Source of the DNA: Triticum aestivum
Taxonomy: Eukaryota > Streptophyta > Magnoliopsida > Poales > Poaceae
Direction of reading: 5' to 3'
Length of the DNA stretch: 64,000 bases
Assembly: GCF_018294505.1 (NCBI RefSeq)
Contig: NC_057802.1
Location: forward strand, 552,958,202-553,022,201
Part shown: positions 1-10,560 of the stretch, piece after piece
Layout of the letters: each line of letters starts with the position of its first letter
Numbering within the stretch: the stretch's first letter is position 1
Position numbers and translations under genes: made by a program
The notes under the pieces: generated by a model
Told to the model about the DNA's origin: nothing
Databases searched by the model: none
Seen by the model: the letters and a program-made list of their open reading frames with translations, nothing else

Positions 1-1118
1 ATCCCTCTCTCTTTGTCCTTCTCCCCGGGCCTTATTTGCTTCTAACACATACATGCATGTATACCGATCGATCTCCCTACATATACCTAGGTCAACTTTA
101 ACTATTTTCCCCCCACCCATCGATCGACGTACCTCACAAGTTATGTCTCTCCTTTCTCTGACAAAGGACGATTGATCTTCCTATGTAGTTACGTCTGCTT
201 ACCACAGCCATATCGTCCCCCCTCATCATTCGTGCATGCCTCCTGACCCGTCTCTCACACGCACGTGCACAGACAGGCAGCCATCCCCTCTCTTATTTAT
301 ATTGCAGGCATGCCCTCCGTTTGTCTAGCAAGCCTCTCCCACCATTTGTTAGAAGCAACTCCACTACCACCCCCTCCAACACTCTAGCTCTGTCTCTCTC
401 CCAACCTTATTCCTCTCCTACACATATGCATGGATGCCGATCGATCTCCCTTAATACACAAGGTAGGCCTCTCTCCTCCTCCACACATATACCAGCCATT
501 GTACCTCTATAGTTAATTAGGTCTCCCCCCACCACACACTGATAGTCGAGCGCTGTAGGTAGGTATCCATGCCACAGAGACAAACTGCACCTGTCCCCTC
601 TCACATTCCAGTAGGCCAGCCACTCTATATCTTTGACGTGGGCACACACAAATTCGATGGCACTCTTTATCGATCGTGCGCGCGCACACACACACACATC
701 ATCCCTCTTTTCGATTCTATGGATACCTCAAGCCAATGATACCTCCACTTTCTTCTCGTGGATCGTCCCCTCTAGATATATGAAATATCCAGGACTCTAT
801 TTCACACACATTGCATATGTTACATTTTTTGATTGACCCCCCCCCCAAAAAAAACACTCACGAACCCACACACTATATCTCTCTACGTTTGTATCTCTCT
901 CACACAACCCCACGTAGGTGGTGTACGTACACGAAGAGAATAGGTGCACGTACTCACGCTCCGTGCCCAGCCACACCCGCGCGGGTACACGGTGGAGCTC
1001 ATTTCTGTACGAAATGGCAGCCCACGTACTAATTTGAACGCGTGTAGCGGTTATTTACCTACGGAGGTCGTGTACCACGCGTGCACGAAATAAAGTTTGA
1101 CTTGATGAGTTGGCGCGT
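1..1118. other. CT/CA-rich non-coding sequence
   Basis: There is no coding region I can support here. The sequence is pyrimidine-rich, with CTCTCT and ACACAC runs and a CA microsatellite near 685-700. A short segment around 60-90 (CCGATCGATCTCCCT) recurs near 435-450, so the area may be an old local duplication. The short open frames are explained by low complexity. Confidence 0.5.
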
Positions 1119-2080
1119 TATTTTTAAGGGACAACTCCATTTATCCCCCTAACTTGACCCACCACCTGGCATTTGCCCCTAATTTTCAGGTATGCTCAAA
1201 AATACCCCTCTTCCGTCAAGTCACCTTACAGAAATGCCCTTCTGTGCCGTTACCGTCCGGTCAAAGGGGTTTGACCATCTGGTGAAATAGTAAATGGTGA
1301 ACAGTAAATTCAAAAAAATAGCATAAAAATTCAAAAAAATCTGAAATTTTGTGGGATCGAAGGTACTCAAGGGAGCAAGGCGCGTGCAAATTTTGGCACA
1401 ATTTGGACATTCTAGTAGCCCGTGTCAAACGAAAAACTTTAAAATGTACGCTGTGAGCAGTGAATTCAAATAAAAATAGCAAGAAAATTCAAAAAAATAT
1501 GAAAATTTTTGGCATCAAAGAGGCTGGGGTGCGCAAGGTGCGTGCAATTTTTTTTGCGTTTCGACACTGTAGGAGCTCGTGGAGAAAAAAACAAAATTTG
1601 GCGCAGAAAAAACTTTGAAAATTGCACTATTTTGTTTTTTTTGCTAGAGCACCTCGCATGTCATTTGATCACAAAACTTTGCAAGCGCCTTGCGCACCCA
1701 AGCCTCTTTGATGCCAAAAAAATCATTTTTTTAATTTTCTTGCTATTTTTTTAATTTACTGTTCACAGCATATAGATTTAAAATTTTTCCTTTCCCACGA
1801 GTTCCTGGAATGTCCAAACAACGCGAAAATTTGCACACACCTTGCGCCCTTAAGTATCTTCGATCCCACAAAATTTCAGATTTTTTTGATTTTTTTCGAA
1901 TTTACTGTTCCCCATGTTACTATTCATCAGACGGTCAAACCCCTTTGACCGGACAGCAAGGGCATTTCTGTAAGGTGACTTGACGGAAGAGGGGTATTTT
2001 TGAGCATACCTGAAAATTAGGGGCAAATGCCAGGTGGTGGCTCAAGTTAGGGGGATAAATGGAATTGTCCCTATTTTTAA
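1119..2080. mobile_element. Foldback Mutator-like (MULE/MITE) element with 9-bp target duplication
   Basis: The element body is 1128-2071 (944 bp). It is flanked on both sides by the 9-bp direct repeat TATTTTTAA (1119-1127 and 2072-2080). The ends read GGGACAACTCCATTTATCCC and, inverted, GGGACAATTCCATTTATCCC. The inverted similarity continues through almost the whole element, so each arm is about 450 bp and the centre lies near 1600-1650. It has no transposase frame. A 9-bp target duplication with long inverted repeats is the hallmark of the Mutator superfamily, so this is probably a non-autonomous member. The transcript of either strand would form a very long hairpin and could be a source of small RNAs. 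Confidence 0.85.
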
Positions 2081-2155
2081 ATAAAGTTATATCACTCAAT
2101 GGCACGTACACAGAATATAAAATGATTTTTATGGAGAAAAAGGTAGTCGGCTCCA

Positions 2156-2163
2156 CTATATAC
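2156..2163 (+). promoter_or_regulatory. TATA box of unit A
   Basis: CTATATAC lies about 300 bp before the conserved splice donor. The upstream stretch (ACACAGAATATAAAATGATT) is also found before unit B and in diverged form before unit D, so the promoter was duplicated with the unit. Confidence 0.4.
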
Positions 2164-2768
2164 AATGGAGCCTGCCTGCCTGGGTTTGTCTCTCTTCAGA
2201 GTATCTCACACAAGGCCGCGGTGGCCTCTCTCTCTCTCACCGTTGGTCACTGATCCGGCCGCATCCTGTCCACCGGCGGAAAGGGAGGATGTGCATCATT
2301 TCTCCGTTCGACGGCGCCGAGGCAGCACGTCACGATCTGTGGTACCCGTCGTTCTCTCTGACCAAGCTCCGGCGCGGTAGGGCCTACGCCACCTGCTCGC
2401 TACCGCAGTATGGGCAGATCCCGCCCGCCGCCGCTCACCTAGTTACATCCCGACGACCCCCAGGTATCCCCTCCGGCCTTGCTCCAGTGCCCATCTTCCC
2501 ACGTCGCTGCATGTGGAAAATCTTGCATGTGGATCTTCCATAGTTCTTTGCCCAAAACGTAGCTCGTCCGATGTACTTTCCATATTGCAATCTCGTCCTC
2601 ACACCGTTTTAGACAAACACAACCGTGTTGTTATCTTCCCTTAGGGCAAGGAATATGCTTCTTTTTTGTTGTCGTATGTGTCATCAACTATTATTGGCCA
2701 GTAATTGTTTCCTTTCTACCTCTTTTTTGCAAACAGGGCTATCCATTTGACCTTGTTGCTATTGCGAC

Positions 2769-2830
2769 CTTTTGGTGAACTGCACAAATCACTTTTTTCT
2801 TAAGAGTGTTTTGTGCAGTTGTACTAAAAT
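2769..2830 (+). repeat. Hairpin A containing the unit motif as an inverted repeat
   Basis: The left arm (2769-2790, core GAACTGCACAAATCACT) pairs with the right arm (2804-2830, core AGTGTTTTGTGCAGTT) across a short T-rich loop. The stem is about 25 bp with few mismatches. The right arm read 5'-3' is complementary, with about two mismatches, to the motif that recurs downstream in all four units. The size resembles a small pre-miRNA, but no small-RNA evidence is available here. Confidence 0.6.
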
Positions 2831-3493
2831 GTCAGACGGGCAACGTCTCTACATTTCAGTGCGACTACACAAAAGGAGATTGGTTTTTCTCTATCCTCCT
2901 CATCCAACTCTGAGCCTAATCTTCTCCAACTATTTGCTTAATCTTCTCCAACTAGTTAGTCTTAAGAGAGACTGGAAAGGTGACCGACTTCTATTTGTGT
3001 GTTCATTGTTTCATCAGCAGTCCTCTATTATAGTAATCACACTTAATATCTTTGGAACAGGGACGTTCAGCTCTATTTTAGTGGGACTGCACAAAATGAT
3101 CGAAATGTTGCATGCTCCAGACAGCTACTTTTTTCCCAACATGCCTTGTTGATTTAGACAGAGCTGGGGGGCGTTGCTGCCAATGAAAGCATGGATCAAT
3201 TTTAATTTAACACCTTCTCACAACTTTGTCTTCAGTTGTGATGTAAATATTAGCTCTAATCTGCTAATCATTGAGATGCATTAGCAAGGAAGTTAGTTTT
3301 TTATTGTTTCCGAAAGAGCATCGATGGCAAGACACACGAAACAAAAGCTGAAAGCTTAGAGCATTGTACAATTTCATGTCGCTGGAAAATTATTTGTATA
3401 GTACGTCAATTATGTAAACAAATGCTGGAAGCTTGATAGCATTGCCAGAAGCCTCTTCAGCATCCGGGTCCATGTGCCATGCACAAAATTATA

Positions 3494-3641
3494 CTCCTCC
3501 GTTCCTAAATATTTTTCTTTTTACAAATTTCAAATGGGCATATTCTAGAGTGTAGATTCACTCATTTTGCTTCGTATGTAGTCACTCGTTGAAATCTCTA
3601 GAAAGACAAATACTCCGGAGTATATTTAAGAACCGAGGAAG
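3494..3641. mobile_element. Stowaway-type MITE (148 bp)
   Basis: The ends CTCCTCCGTTCCTAAATATT and, inverted, CTTCCTCGGTTCTTAAATAT are flanked by TA on each side (3492-3493 and 3642-3643). The CTCC(C)TCCGT start and TA duplication identify the Tc1/Mariner-derived Stowaway class. It has no coding capacity. Confidence 0.8.
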
Positions 3642-3790
3642 TAGTGCACAACCGCATGGGAGACTCAGCCCGGTCATTGCGCCGCATTAATAGTGAGTAA
3701 TGAGCAGTCAAAGCATAAGCCCCACCTTTCCCACTGTAAGTTGCTCGGAAGAAGCAACCATCAATACGCTCTTCTTTGAATCCACTCATA
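3642..3790. repeat. Segment duplicated upstream of unit B
   Basis: The sequence from GAGACTCAGCCCGGTCAT to GGAAGAAGCAACCATCAAT resembles 6085-6200, just upstream of the unit B promoter. It is therefore a remnant of another duplicated promoter region whose transcribed part is missing or has been replaced by MITEs. Confidence 0.5.
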
Positions 3791-3793
3791 CTA

Positions 3794-4141
3794 CTCCATC
3801 CGTCACTGTTTGTAGAGCGCGCTTCAAAAATATCTCTGGGACCAAGGCGACTAGCGATCGGCCTAAAAAATAGCATTGGTAGTTATAGCACGGTGTCTAT
3901 TACTAGAGGAAATAATGCGTACACACATGCATGCAGTGCTTCCACCCCGGGTACATACATGCATGCACTTACTCCACTCCATAGTACATCAAGAGAAAAT
4001 AGTGGACTTGATTGCGGTTACCACGCCCTAATTAATTGAGCATTAAACCAAACGCGTCTAAAGTGTCTCTGGTGGTGGAAATGCATATAGAGAAATGCAT
4101 CAGAATGAAGCGCGCCCTGTAAACTATGACGGAGGGAGGAG
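3794..4141. mobile_element. Stowaway-like MITE (348 bp)
   Basis: The left end CTCCATCCGTCACTGTTTGT and the inverted right end CTCCTCCCTCCGTCATAGTT align, and the similarity continues through a shared GCGCGCTTCA. TA lies on both sides (3792-3793, 4142-4143). There is no coding frame of interest inside; short open frames across it are chance. Confidence 0.7.
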
Positions 4142-4439
4142 TAGTATGAAGGTGCAAAACCAAGTACGTGTATGGCCAGCCGGTCAACGCACTTCCTCTT
4201 GGCATATCACTGACATGTGGGACCGGAGCGTGAGCAAACCGATCTCAATTGACGGTAAAATGGCCAACCCGCCGTTCCTTGAGAGAGACGAGGAGCGAGA
4301 ACGCACAGACGGGCTCGCACGGAGGCCAAGATATATTCGAGCATGGTTGATCGATATCATCATTACATGTTCGATGTTTTTTAATACTATACTATTGGGT
4401 TACTGTTTTCTGCCCTTCTCCCGAATAAATGTGTACTTT

Positions 4440-4782
4440 ATCAGAGATTAAAATAAAATAAGAGTATAGACGCTCCACCATGCGGTTCTAGTAGTAGTAC
4501 TACTCGTACTACTAAACCTTGCGCTTGGCTCTTCGCCTCTTCGTGAAGTCGAACAATGATGGTACTTCGCATGTTGGGTACTACAGTGTATGCCTCTAGC
4601 AATCTGACACCGAATGAACTGATGCATGTCCACCGCCTGGGCGAGGGTAGGTTGCATTAGTCAAAAGGCCTAAGCAAGCTTCACCTTGTCCTGCAAGCTT
4701 CCCCTCGTTCTGCGAGTTGACGGGACACACCAAAAAGTAGTGGTAGTCCATACTCCCTCCTTTCCAGTTAATATGGCTTAAT
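4440..4782. repeat. Direct repeat, copy 1
   Basis: About 340 bp here recur at 5160-5506 at moderate to high identity. The shared stretches include TTGCGCTTGGCT, GCAATCTGACACCGAAT, TTGACGGGACACA and a MITE-like end TCCATACTCCCTCCTTTCC. The two copies are separated by a LINE fragment. The repeat does not code for anything I recognise. Confidence 0.7.
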
Positions 4783-4783
4783 C

Positions 4784-5155
4784 TTTTTTGCGGGTAATGA
4801 GAGAGCTTTATTCATATATAAGCATTCTTAGGACGATCAGCCAAGAGACTGGTCACTAGGAAGCGAGGTACCCCGCAAAAAAAGAAGAAGGAAGCGAGGT
4901 GTTTCATCAAACTAGCTCTCGGCCACATTCAAAGTGAAGCAAGCACGGTTCGCAAAAAGATGCGCCGCAAGGTTTGCTGACCTGTTTACATGCTGAATAA
5001 CAGAAAAGGAGGAAATATTACCGAGCGCTCCTATTTATAACAGGATATGAGCCAGAATTAAGCAAGAATTGTGGTGGGTGTTCCATGCAATCAACTTCCA
5101 TTATCACATGCGAGAACCCTCGAAGAGAACCAAATGTGTTGAAGATTGCTTTATT
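4784..5155 (-). mobile_element. 3' fragment of a LINE, minus strand
   Basis: Read on the minus strand, the segment ends with a short A-run after an AATAAAGCTCTCTCATTACC tail, which is typical of plant LINE 3' ends. The upstream sequence translates in pieces to the end of a LINE RNase H domain (segments like VCR..NKPAHLFAK in a shifted frame). It is strongly 5' truncated and frameshifted. It sits exactly between the two direct repeats, so it probably inserted at the repeat junction. No clear target duplication could be read. Confidence 0.6.
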
Positions 5156-5159
5156 ACAT

Positions 5160-5506
5160 TTTTAAAATATAATAAGAGTGCAAATGCTCCTCCATCCGGT
5201 TCCTAGTAGTATAGTACATACCTCTATAGTAGTAGTACTAGTACTAGTAAACTTTGCGCTTGGCTGTTCGCCTCTTCGAGAAGTCGAACAATAATAGTAC
5301 TAGCATAGTGTATGCTTCTGGCAATCTGACACCGAATTAACTGTTGCACGTCCACCGCCTGAGCGAGGGAGAGCTTTGTCCTGCGAGCCACCGCGCGCAA
5401 GCTTCTCTCGTCCTGCAAGCTTCTCTTCGTTCGGCAAGTTGACGGGACACAGCAAAGTAATGCTAGTCCATACTGCCTCCTTTCCGGTTAATATGGCTTA
5501 ATTTTA
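5160..5506. repeat. Direct repeat, copy 2
   Basis: This is the second copy of the repeat at 4440-4782, ending in TCCATACTGCCTCCTTTCCGGTT (first 20 bases shared except one). The terminal CTCCCTCC-like sequence suggests each copy ends at the edge of a Stowaway-type element. An inverted counterpart (GCCAGGACGGAGGGAGTA) lies near 5950, so the second copy may border a larger, interrupted MITE. Confidence 0.65.
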
Positions 5507-6180
5507 AACGAGATAATTACACTGTCTGTCACTGTATATTTGTAAAAATATGGTCAATGGACTTCATAATACGCTCACTGCGCTTAATATATACATTTTC
5601 CGGTGTTTATACGGTCACTAGCTCACCCTGGCTGAGTATGTGTGTGCATGCACGTGTAGGTTGAGCACTTGAGCGTGACCGTGTGTGTTCCGTCGTGTGC
5701 TCGGACATGCATGCATTAGGGCGTCGCGCGCGTTTTTGCGTCCATGTGTACGTGTGACTGTTGCATGCATGCACGAGGTTGTAGTCCCCCACATTCACAT
5801 GTTCATAAGTCAATGTTTTGTCAAAATGTTGCATGCAAGGTTTAATCATTCGTTGTTCACGCATGCATTCCCGATATTAATACGTTGGTAAAGACAATTT
5901 CTTGAGGAAAACGAGCCCATAAATTGAGTACAAAGGGGACAAATAAGCCAGGACGGAGGGAGTACCAGTAGTGAACCGGAAGGAGGGGGTAGGTACTAGT
6001 AGTACCACGTAACAACGTGCAGTAACAAAATTCCTCTATGCGCATCCTGTCTACGTGTCATGCAAGAAAATAGAGATAAGTACAAGTGAGACTCAGGAAC
6101 GGTCATACACGTAGGGGGAGTACGTGTAGGGGCCACTAAGGAGCAGTCAAATCACACAGTAAGTTAGTTGGAAGAAGCAA
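5507..6180. other. Non-coding region with MITE end and unit-B upstream sequence
   Basis: No gene is supported. 5610-5780 is TG/GC alternating sequence with GCATGCATG repeats. 5890-5966 contains a Stowaway-type right end (AAGCCAGGACGGAGGGAGTA). 6085-6180 is the duplicated segment also found at 3642-3790. Confidence 0.45.
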
Positions 6181-6189
6181 CCATCATTT

Positions 6190-6960
6190 CACTCTTCAAT
6201 GACTCGTACACAATATAAAATGGTTGATATGGAGAGAAAAAGAAAACCACTATATATACACTAGTAGGAGCCTAAGCTACAAGCCTGCTTGCTTGGGTTG
6301 CTCTCTTCACAAGCATAGGACGACGGTGGCCACACCGCTGGTCACATATCCGGCCTGATCCCGGCGCTGGGGGAAGGGAACAATGTTCTGCGTAGACGCG
6401 GTTGACATCGGCGAGGGAGAAAACCCACAGTCGGTGCGTCCCAATCGGGGGTCCCCGCGGTATGGGCTGATGCCGCATCCCAACCACCCTTCTAGCTATA
6501 GCCCGACGTCCCAGGTAGTACATCTTCTTTTTGGAGCCGGCTTGCTCCACTGCCACAGCTCCCCACGTAGCACCATCTCCACGTCGATCTTTCTCTACTT
6601 CTACCGGCTTCTATTTGTGATGAGTTTATGTCTCATGAACTAGCGCCAGTACTATTATTCTAATCACAGTTCTTCAATATCTTTGCCATCAAGGATACTT
6701 AGATCGATTTTAGTGGAACTGCACAAAAGCATCGTATGATCCGAGGGTGCCAGCCGTCTTTCCTTCGACAGGTTCTACCTAGCCAGGAAATTAAATCTTG
6801 TTTAGGGTTTAGGGTTTAAGTCCTAGTGACCCCATCAGTAGTTTTTCTTTTGTACACGCTCTCACAACTTTTGTCTTTAGTTGTGAAGTAAATATTGGCT
6901 ATGATCTGTGTATCATTGAGATGCATCAGCATGCGTGTCAGTTTTCCTTTGTATTTGATG
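6190..6960 (+). ncRNA. Repeat-family transcription unit B (putative spliced non-coding RNA)
   Basis: This is the second and shortest copy of the unit. The TATA box TATATATA is at 6251, the leader and GC-rich exon 1 run from about 6270, and the donor is in GTCCCAG|GTAGTA (after 6514). The exon-like block at 6694 has a weakened acceptor (CATCAAG|GATAC). It carries the motif exactly (6708-6728) 14 bp from the acceptor. The tail near 6855 (CTCACAACTTTTGTCTTTAG) and GAGATGCAT match unit A. An 86-codon frame beginning at 6383 lies over exon 1 and its donor, but its peptide is not shared with the other units. A short TTTAGGG run lies at 6801-6817. Confidence 0.45.
6251..6258 (+). promoter_or_regulatory. 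TATA box of unit B
   Basis: TATATATA lies 263 bp before the splice donor of exon 1. The 60 bp upstream (CGTACACAATATAAAATGGT) match the unit A promoter. Confidence 0.45.
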
Positions 6961-7800
6961 GAATGTTGTAACGGGGCAAACTTGGAGTAGGAATGAAAAT
7001 GGAGTGGAAAGTTTCCGTTTTTCCGGAGAAAAAATGGAAACGGAGAGAAACCAACGTTTCATTTCGTTGGATCGCGCCATCGAGCAAAACCAACGTTTAA
7101 ATCACGTCTGTCGCGTTCATGTCTCACCCTCCTCCACAGCTCCACCCCACACGGTCGCTCGGCATGCCACTCACCACAAACCAAGTATACGTTAACTTTC
7201 CCGCCTGCTTGTCGATGGATCGCGCCATGGAGTACTAGCACTACTCGAAGAGATTGACGAGTTGGGGGAGGACAGCTAGCTGTAGCATGGACTCCCAAGA
7301 ACTTTTTACATGCATGTTGTGGCCGGCTATTGCGACCTTTGAACGCGGAGTAGTCACGTGCACCGGGAAGCGGCGCGGGCTACGCTCTCTCGGCCGGCGT
7401 GCCGCTTCAATGCCGGCACCAGTGAGAGGTCGCGTCCGCTCTGACCGGGCATGAATGCGACACTGACCGTTTCGGGCGGGAAGTACGCACGGGTGATGAA
7501 GAGGGTTCGGGTTGGTCAGGAGCGGGCGTGGTAGCGGTCCGAACGCCCGCAAACAAGAGATGTTGTACGTTAATATTGTTGCGTATATAATTAACAACGT
7601 AAATAATGTGTTAGTTCAACAAATATGATTGGAGATGGAGATGGAATTTTACGTAAACACGGATATGCATGTCTATGTCTATGTGTGTGTGCGCGATGAC
7701 TCTCGCGACCTGGAAGCGGGAGCGTGTTTTTGATCGAGTTTTCTTTCTTGGTACGTTAAAAAAATTGTCCGCCAGTTTTGGTTTCTTTTTTTCAGGAACG
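6961..7800. other. Non-coding spacer between units B and C
   Basis: I see no gene. The sequence contains a GAAA/GGAGA-rich stretch near 6990-7070 and a GC-rich stretch at 7330-7550. Open frames here occur on both strands, are short, and share nothing with known families. Confidence 0.4.
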
Positions 7801-9150
7801 CGCGTATTCTATTTAAAACCAGTGCTATGGAGAGATTTTTTTACTCCATTGTATATATAGCCTCTTGTTTGATAGGGTTTCTCGCCTCTCGCTCTCTCAC
7901 GCTCTCCATATAAAAACAAGATGATAGTGTCCACTCTATCTCTCTCCTCACCGGTGGTCATAGATCCGGCCGAATCCCGTCCGCTGCGGGAGGTGAGGAG
8001 GTGCAGCGTTGACGTTGTCGCCGTCGGCGATGGAGGAAGCCGATGTGCACCGTCTTATCGGAGCCGGCGTTGGCGCGGACGAAGGTCCTCCTCGCCCTTG
8101 TTCGCTGCCGTCGTGTGGGCAGATCCCGTCCGCCCGCCTAAGCGACATCTCGCCCACCTGAGGTATAACTTCTTGTACTGGTCCAGCTCCCTAGGTTGCT
8201 GCATGCGGGTTTTCTTCTATGCGACTACTCCCCAGCTCCCCATGTACAGTAGCTAGGGTTCGTCGGCTGGTCCAACATCACCTACTATTATAGAGGAAAT
8301 GCCACTCGAAAAGTTGTCCTGGTTTATGCCTCGGTGGAGGTATACTTGTTGTTTTGACAAAAAGTACATGGTGGTTGTGCGGTCATTGTCCATATGCTCC
8401 TATTGTTGCTGCTAATCTAATACTATCAATGGTTAAATGAAGAAATGCTTTTTTTCTCGGGTATCCTAGTTTAGTTCCCATCAAGATAATCATGATGCTT
8501 CTGTTTGTTGGTGTACTATTCATTAATTCTTATTGACAATTGAGATGTCGCTGTTAATCTTGTACCACTGCCAAAACAAAGTAACAACACTATACCCTTT
8601 TTTATATTTTTGCAAACAGCGATGCGTATCTCCATACCCGGGCATGTCTTCCTCAATTTTAGTGGAACTGCACAAAATTGCATGGCCATTGTTGTTCCGC
8701 CTCACTGTCCTCTTCCACGTGGTTCTTCCTTCCTCGAGCTTGATTACTGAGAAGAAACAGACCACAGTGAGGATTTGTCGAACTTCATAGGTGCCTCACC
8801 CAAACTTGATGCCAAATGGATGATGCATCACCACGATGACCTATCTATGCTCATGGTTGCATCCGCTGGTGAAGCTGATCGATTTTCCACGAAAAACAAG
8901 TTGTCTTCCATCAGTGCTATTTGCTTGTTACCCACAAAGATGATATCCTTCATCAGTTCACCTTGGTTGCGTTGGAGACGCAGTCGTCTTTCACGTTGGT
9001 GCAATTTCATCACACAATTGGCTATGAACCAAATGTTTCCTCGAGGAAGGATCGACGTTGGTACTAAGAGCATAAGTTTTGTATTGATTTCTAAGCCTTC
9101 TCACAACTTGTCTTCAACTCCCCTGTAATTTTATTTGTCTAGCTATTAAC
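7800..9150 (+). ncRNA. Repeat-family transcription unit C (putative spliced non-coding RNA)
   Basis: This is the third copy. TATATATA at 7852 precedes the leader (GATAGGGTTTCTCGCCTCTC). The exon core is TAGATCCGGCCGAATCCCGT, and the donor is CACCTGAG|GTATAA (after 8162). The exon-like block starts after GCAAACAG at 8620 and carries the motif exactly at 8657-8677. The tail near 9095 (CTTCTCACAACTTGTCTTCA) ends the similarity. A 111-codon frame at 7921-8256 crosses the donor and is not conserved with the other copies, so I do not call it a protein. Confidence 0.45.
7852..7859 (+). promoter_or_regulatory. TATA box of unit C
   Basis: TATATATA lies 310 bp before the exon 1 donor, the same architecture as in units A, B and D. 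Confidence 0.45.
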
Positions 9151-9198
9151 TTTGATTGAAAAAATGGTGTGGACTAAAAACCCGAATGGACGTAGTAG

Positions 9199-9290
9199 CC
9201 CTCCATTTTTATTTACTCTGCATATTAGATTTGACTGAAGTGAAACTTTGTAAAGTTTGACCAAGTTTAGGCCGAACACAACAAACCATA
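9199..9290. mobile_element. Stowaway MITE fragment
   Basis: CTCCATTTTTATTTACTCTG followed by CATATTAG and AAAGTTTGACCAAGTTTA is the left part of a common Triticeae Stowaway family. The right terminus is missing. Confidence 0.5.
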
Positions 9291-9661
9291 ATTGTTGAGA
9301 GAAGGCAAACTGTACATACTCTCAAACCTTTTCGATAATTGAAATTAAAATTATTTATTTGTACACACTCTCACGCGTTTCCGATAATTTGGCACATGTG
9401 TGGTTGTTCACTTAAGGGAGGGTAGTGTACCGCACGTGAAGAACAGGAAGTGCGACCAGGACGCGTGGATCGTTAGTTCATCGGAAGTAGTAGTTTTCTT
9501 CACTTTTTTTTAGAACAGTAGTTTTCTTCACTGGTACATTAAATAAAGAGCTTCATTTCGTACTTACACAATTTAAAACGATTGTTATGAAGAGAATAAG
9601 AAAACCACTCCAATATATATTAGTAGTATACACGAGTACTGTATGGACGCAACTTCATTGA

Positions 9662-9748
9662 CTTAGTGCACCTGCCTTTGGGTGTATGACAGGTAGGCCC
9701 AAAATGTGGCTGGCCCACCTGTCATACAGCCAAAGGCAGGTGCAGTTA
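9662..9748. repeat. 87-bp near-perfect hairpin
   Basis: The left arm 9662-9698 (core CACCTGCCTTTGGGTGTATG) pairs with the right arm 9711-9748 with two or three mismatches, around a 12-base loop. The element lies about 45-130 bp upstream of the TATA box of unit D. The outer bases TTA and TAA may be a target duplication, which would make it a tiny foldback MITE. Confidence 0.75.
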
Positions 9749-9792
9749 AGGCACCGGAGCTCAGTCCGTAATACAGTATATATGTACTACAC

Positions 9793-9799
9793 TATATAA
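9793..9799 (+). promoter_or_regulatory. TATA box of unit D
   Basis: TATATAA is followed within 90 bp by an AT/CA microsatellite (9855-9882) and a duplicated leader, which explains the longer distance (427 bp) to the donor. Confidence 0.45.
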
Positions 9800-10560
9800 G
9801 CTGGAGCCTCAGCGCTTGTTCGCTAGGGTTTGCACTCTCCACACTCTCGCCGCACTACATATATATATATATACACACACACGCTGGAGGCTCAGCGTTC
9901 CTTTGCTAGAGTTTGCTATATTCATAGTCTCTCACCGTCTTCACCAGATCTAAACAAGACTGCGTTGGCCTCTGTCTCTCTCTTCCCCCTCACAGCTAGT
10001 GAAGGAGGCGTCCGGATCCTGTCGCACCGGGAAAGGGAGGAGGTGCAGCGTTCACTCTATTGCCTTCGGCGAGGGAAGCAATCCACTGCCGGCTGCGCTG
10101 TTCTCTTTCACCCAGCGCCTGTGCGGGAGGGCCACCAACCCCTTCTTCCTCGCTGTCGTACGTAGTGTGGGCAGATTCGGCCTCCCACCGCACTCATTGC
10201 CACATCCCGACAACCCTAAGGTATAAGTTTCTTTGAAACCGTCATCGCTCTAGCTGAGTGCAGATCTTTTCGATTCTGTAGTCGAATCTAGGTCTTGGTT
10301 CAAACAGGAAAGAAGGGTGCGGTGGGGTGGAGCATGAATCTAGGACGTGGTTCAATGAGGAAAGGAGGGAGGGAAAGTAGTATAGACTGGCTATCCAGCC
10401 GCTTTGTTGGTCGAAAAGGGAAAAAGGGGGTAACCCAGTACACACATCTGTAAGGAACCGATCTCTTTGTTGAAAAAGGAAAGGAACTGGGGGGTTGGGT
10501 AGTTTGTGCAGGACTAGATTTGCTGCCCTCACATAGGAAAAAGGTTCAAAGAGAACAAAT

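Larger units (their letters stand above)
2090..3340 (+). ncRNA. Repeat-family transcription unit A (putative spliced non-coding RNA)
   Basis: This is the first of four diverged copies of one unit. A TATA box near 2156 is followed by a CT-rich leader and a GC-rich first exon that ends at CCCCAG|GTATCC (donor after 2463). Downstream, pyrimidine tracts with CAG acceptors precede exon-like blocks at 2737 and 3061. The block at 2737 contains a hairpin (2769-2830) and a motif copy (2854-2874). The block at 3061 carries the recurring motif at 3076-3096. The tail from about 3220 (CTCACAACTTTGTCTTCAGT) recurs in the other units. The frames in exon 1 do not agree between copies, so I infer a non-coding RNA or a decayed gene. 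Splicing is inferred from sequence only, and I do not recognise the family. Confidence 0.45.

Noticed and set aside
2289..2543. Possible small protein in exon 1 of the unit family
   Set aside because: Translations of the corresponding region in units A, B, C and D do not agree, and frames cross the conserved donor. A coding role is not supported.
6801..6817. Telomere-like TTTAGGG run
   Set aside because: There are only about two and a half repeats. Such short runs are common in plant leaders and introns and do not indicate an interstitial telomere.
10242..10532. Minus-strand 96-codon frame downstream of unit D exon 1
   Set aside because: It lies in the intron-like part, is built from AAAGGGA-type purine repeats, and has no family resemblance.
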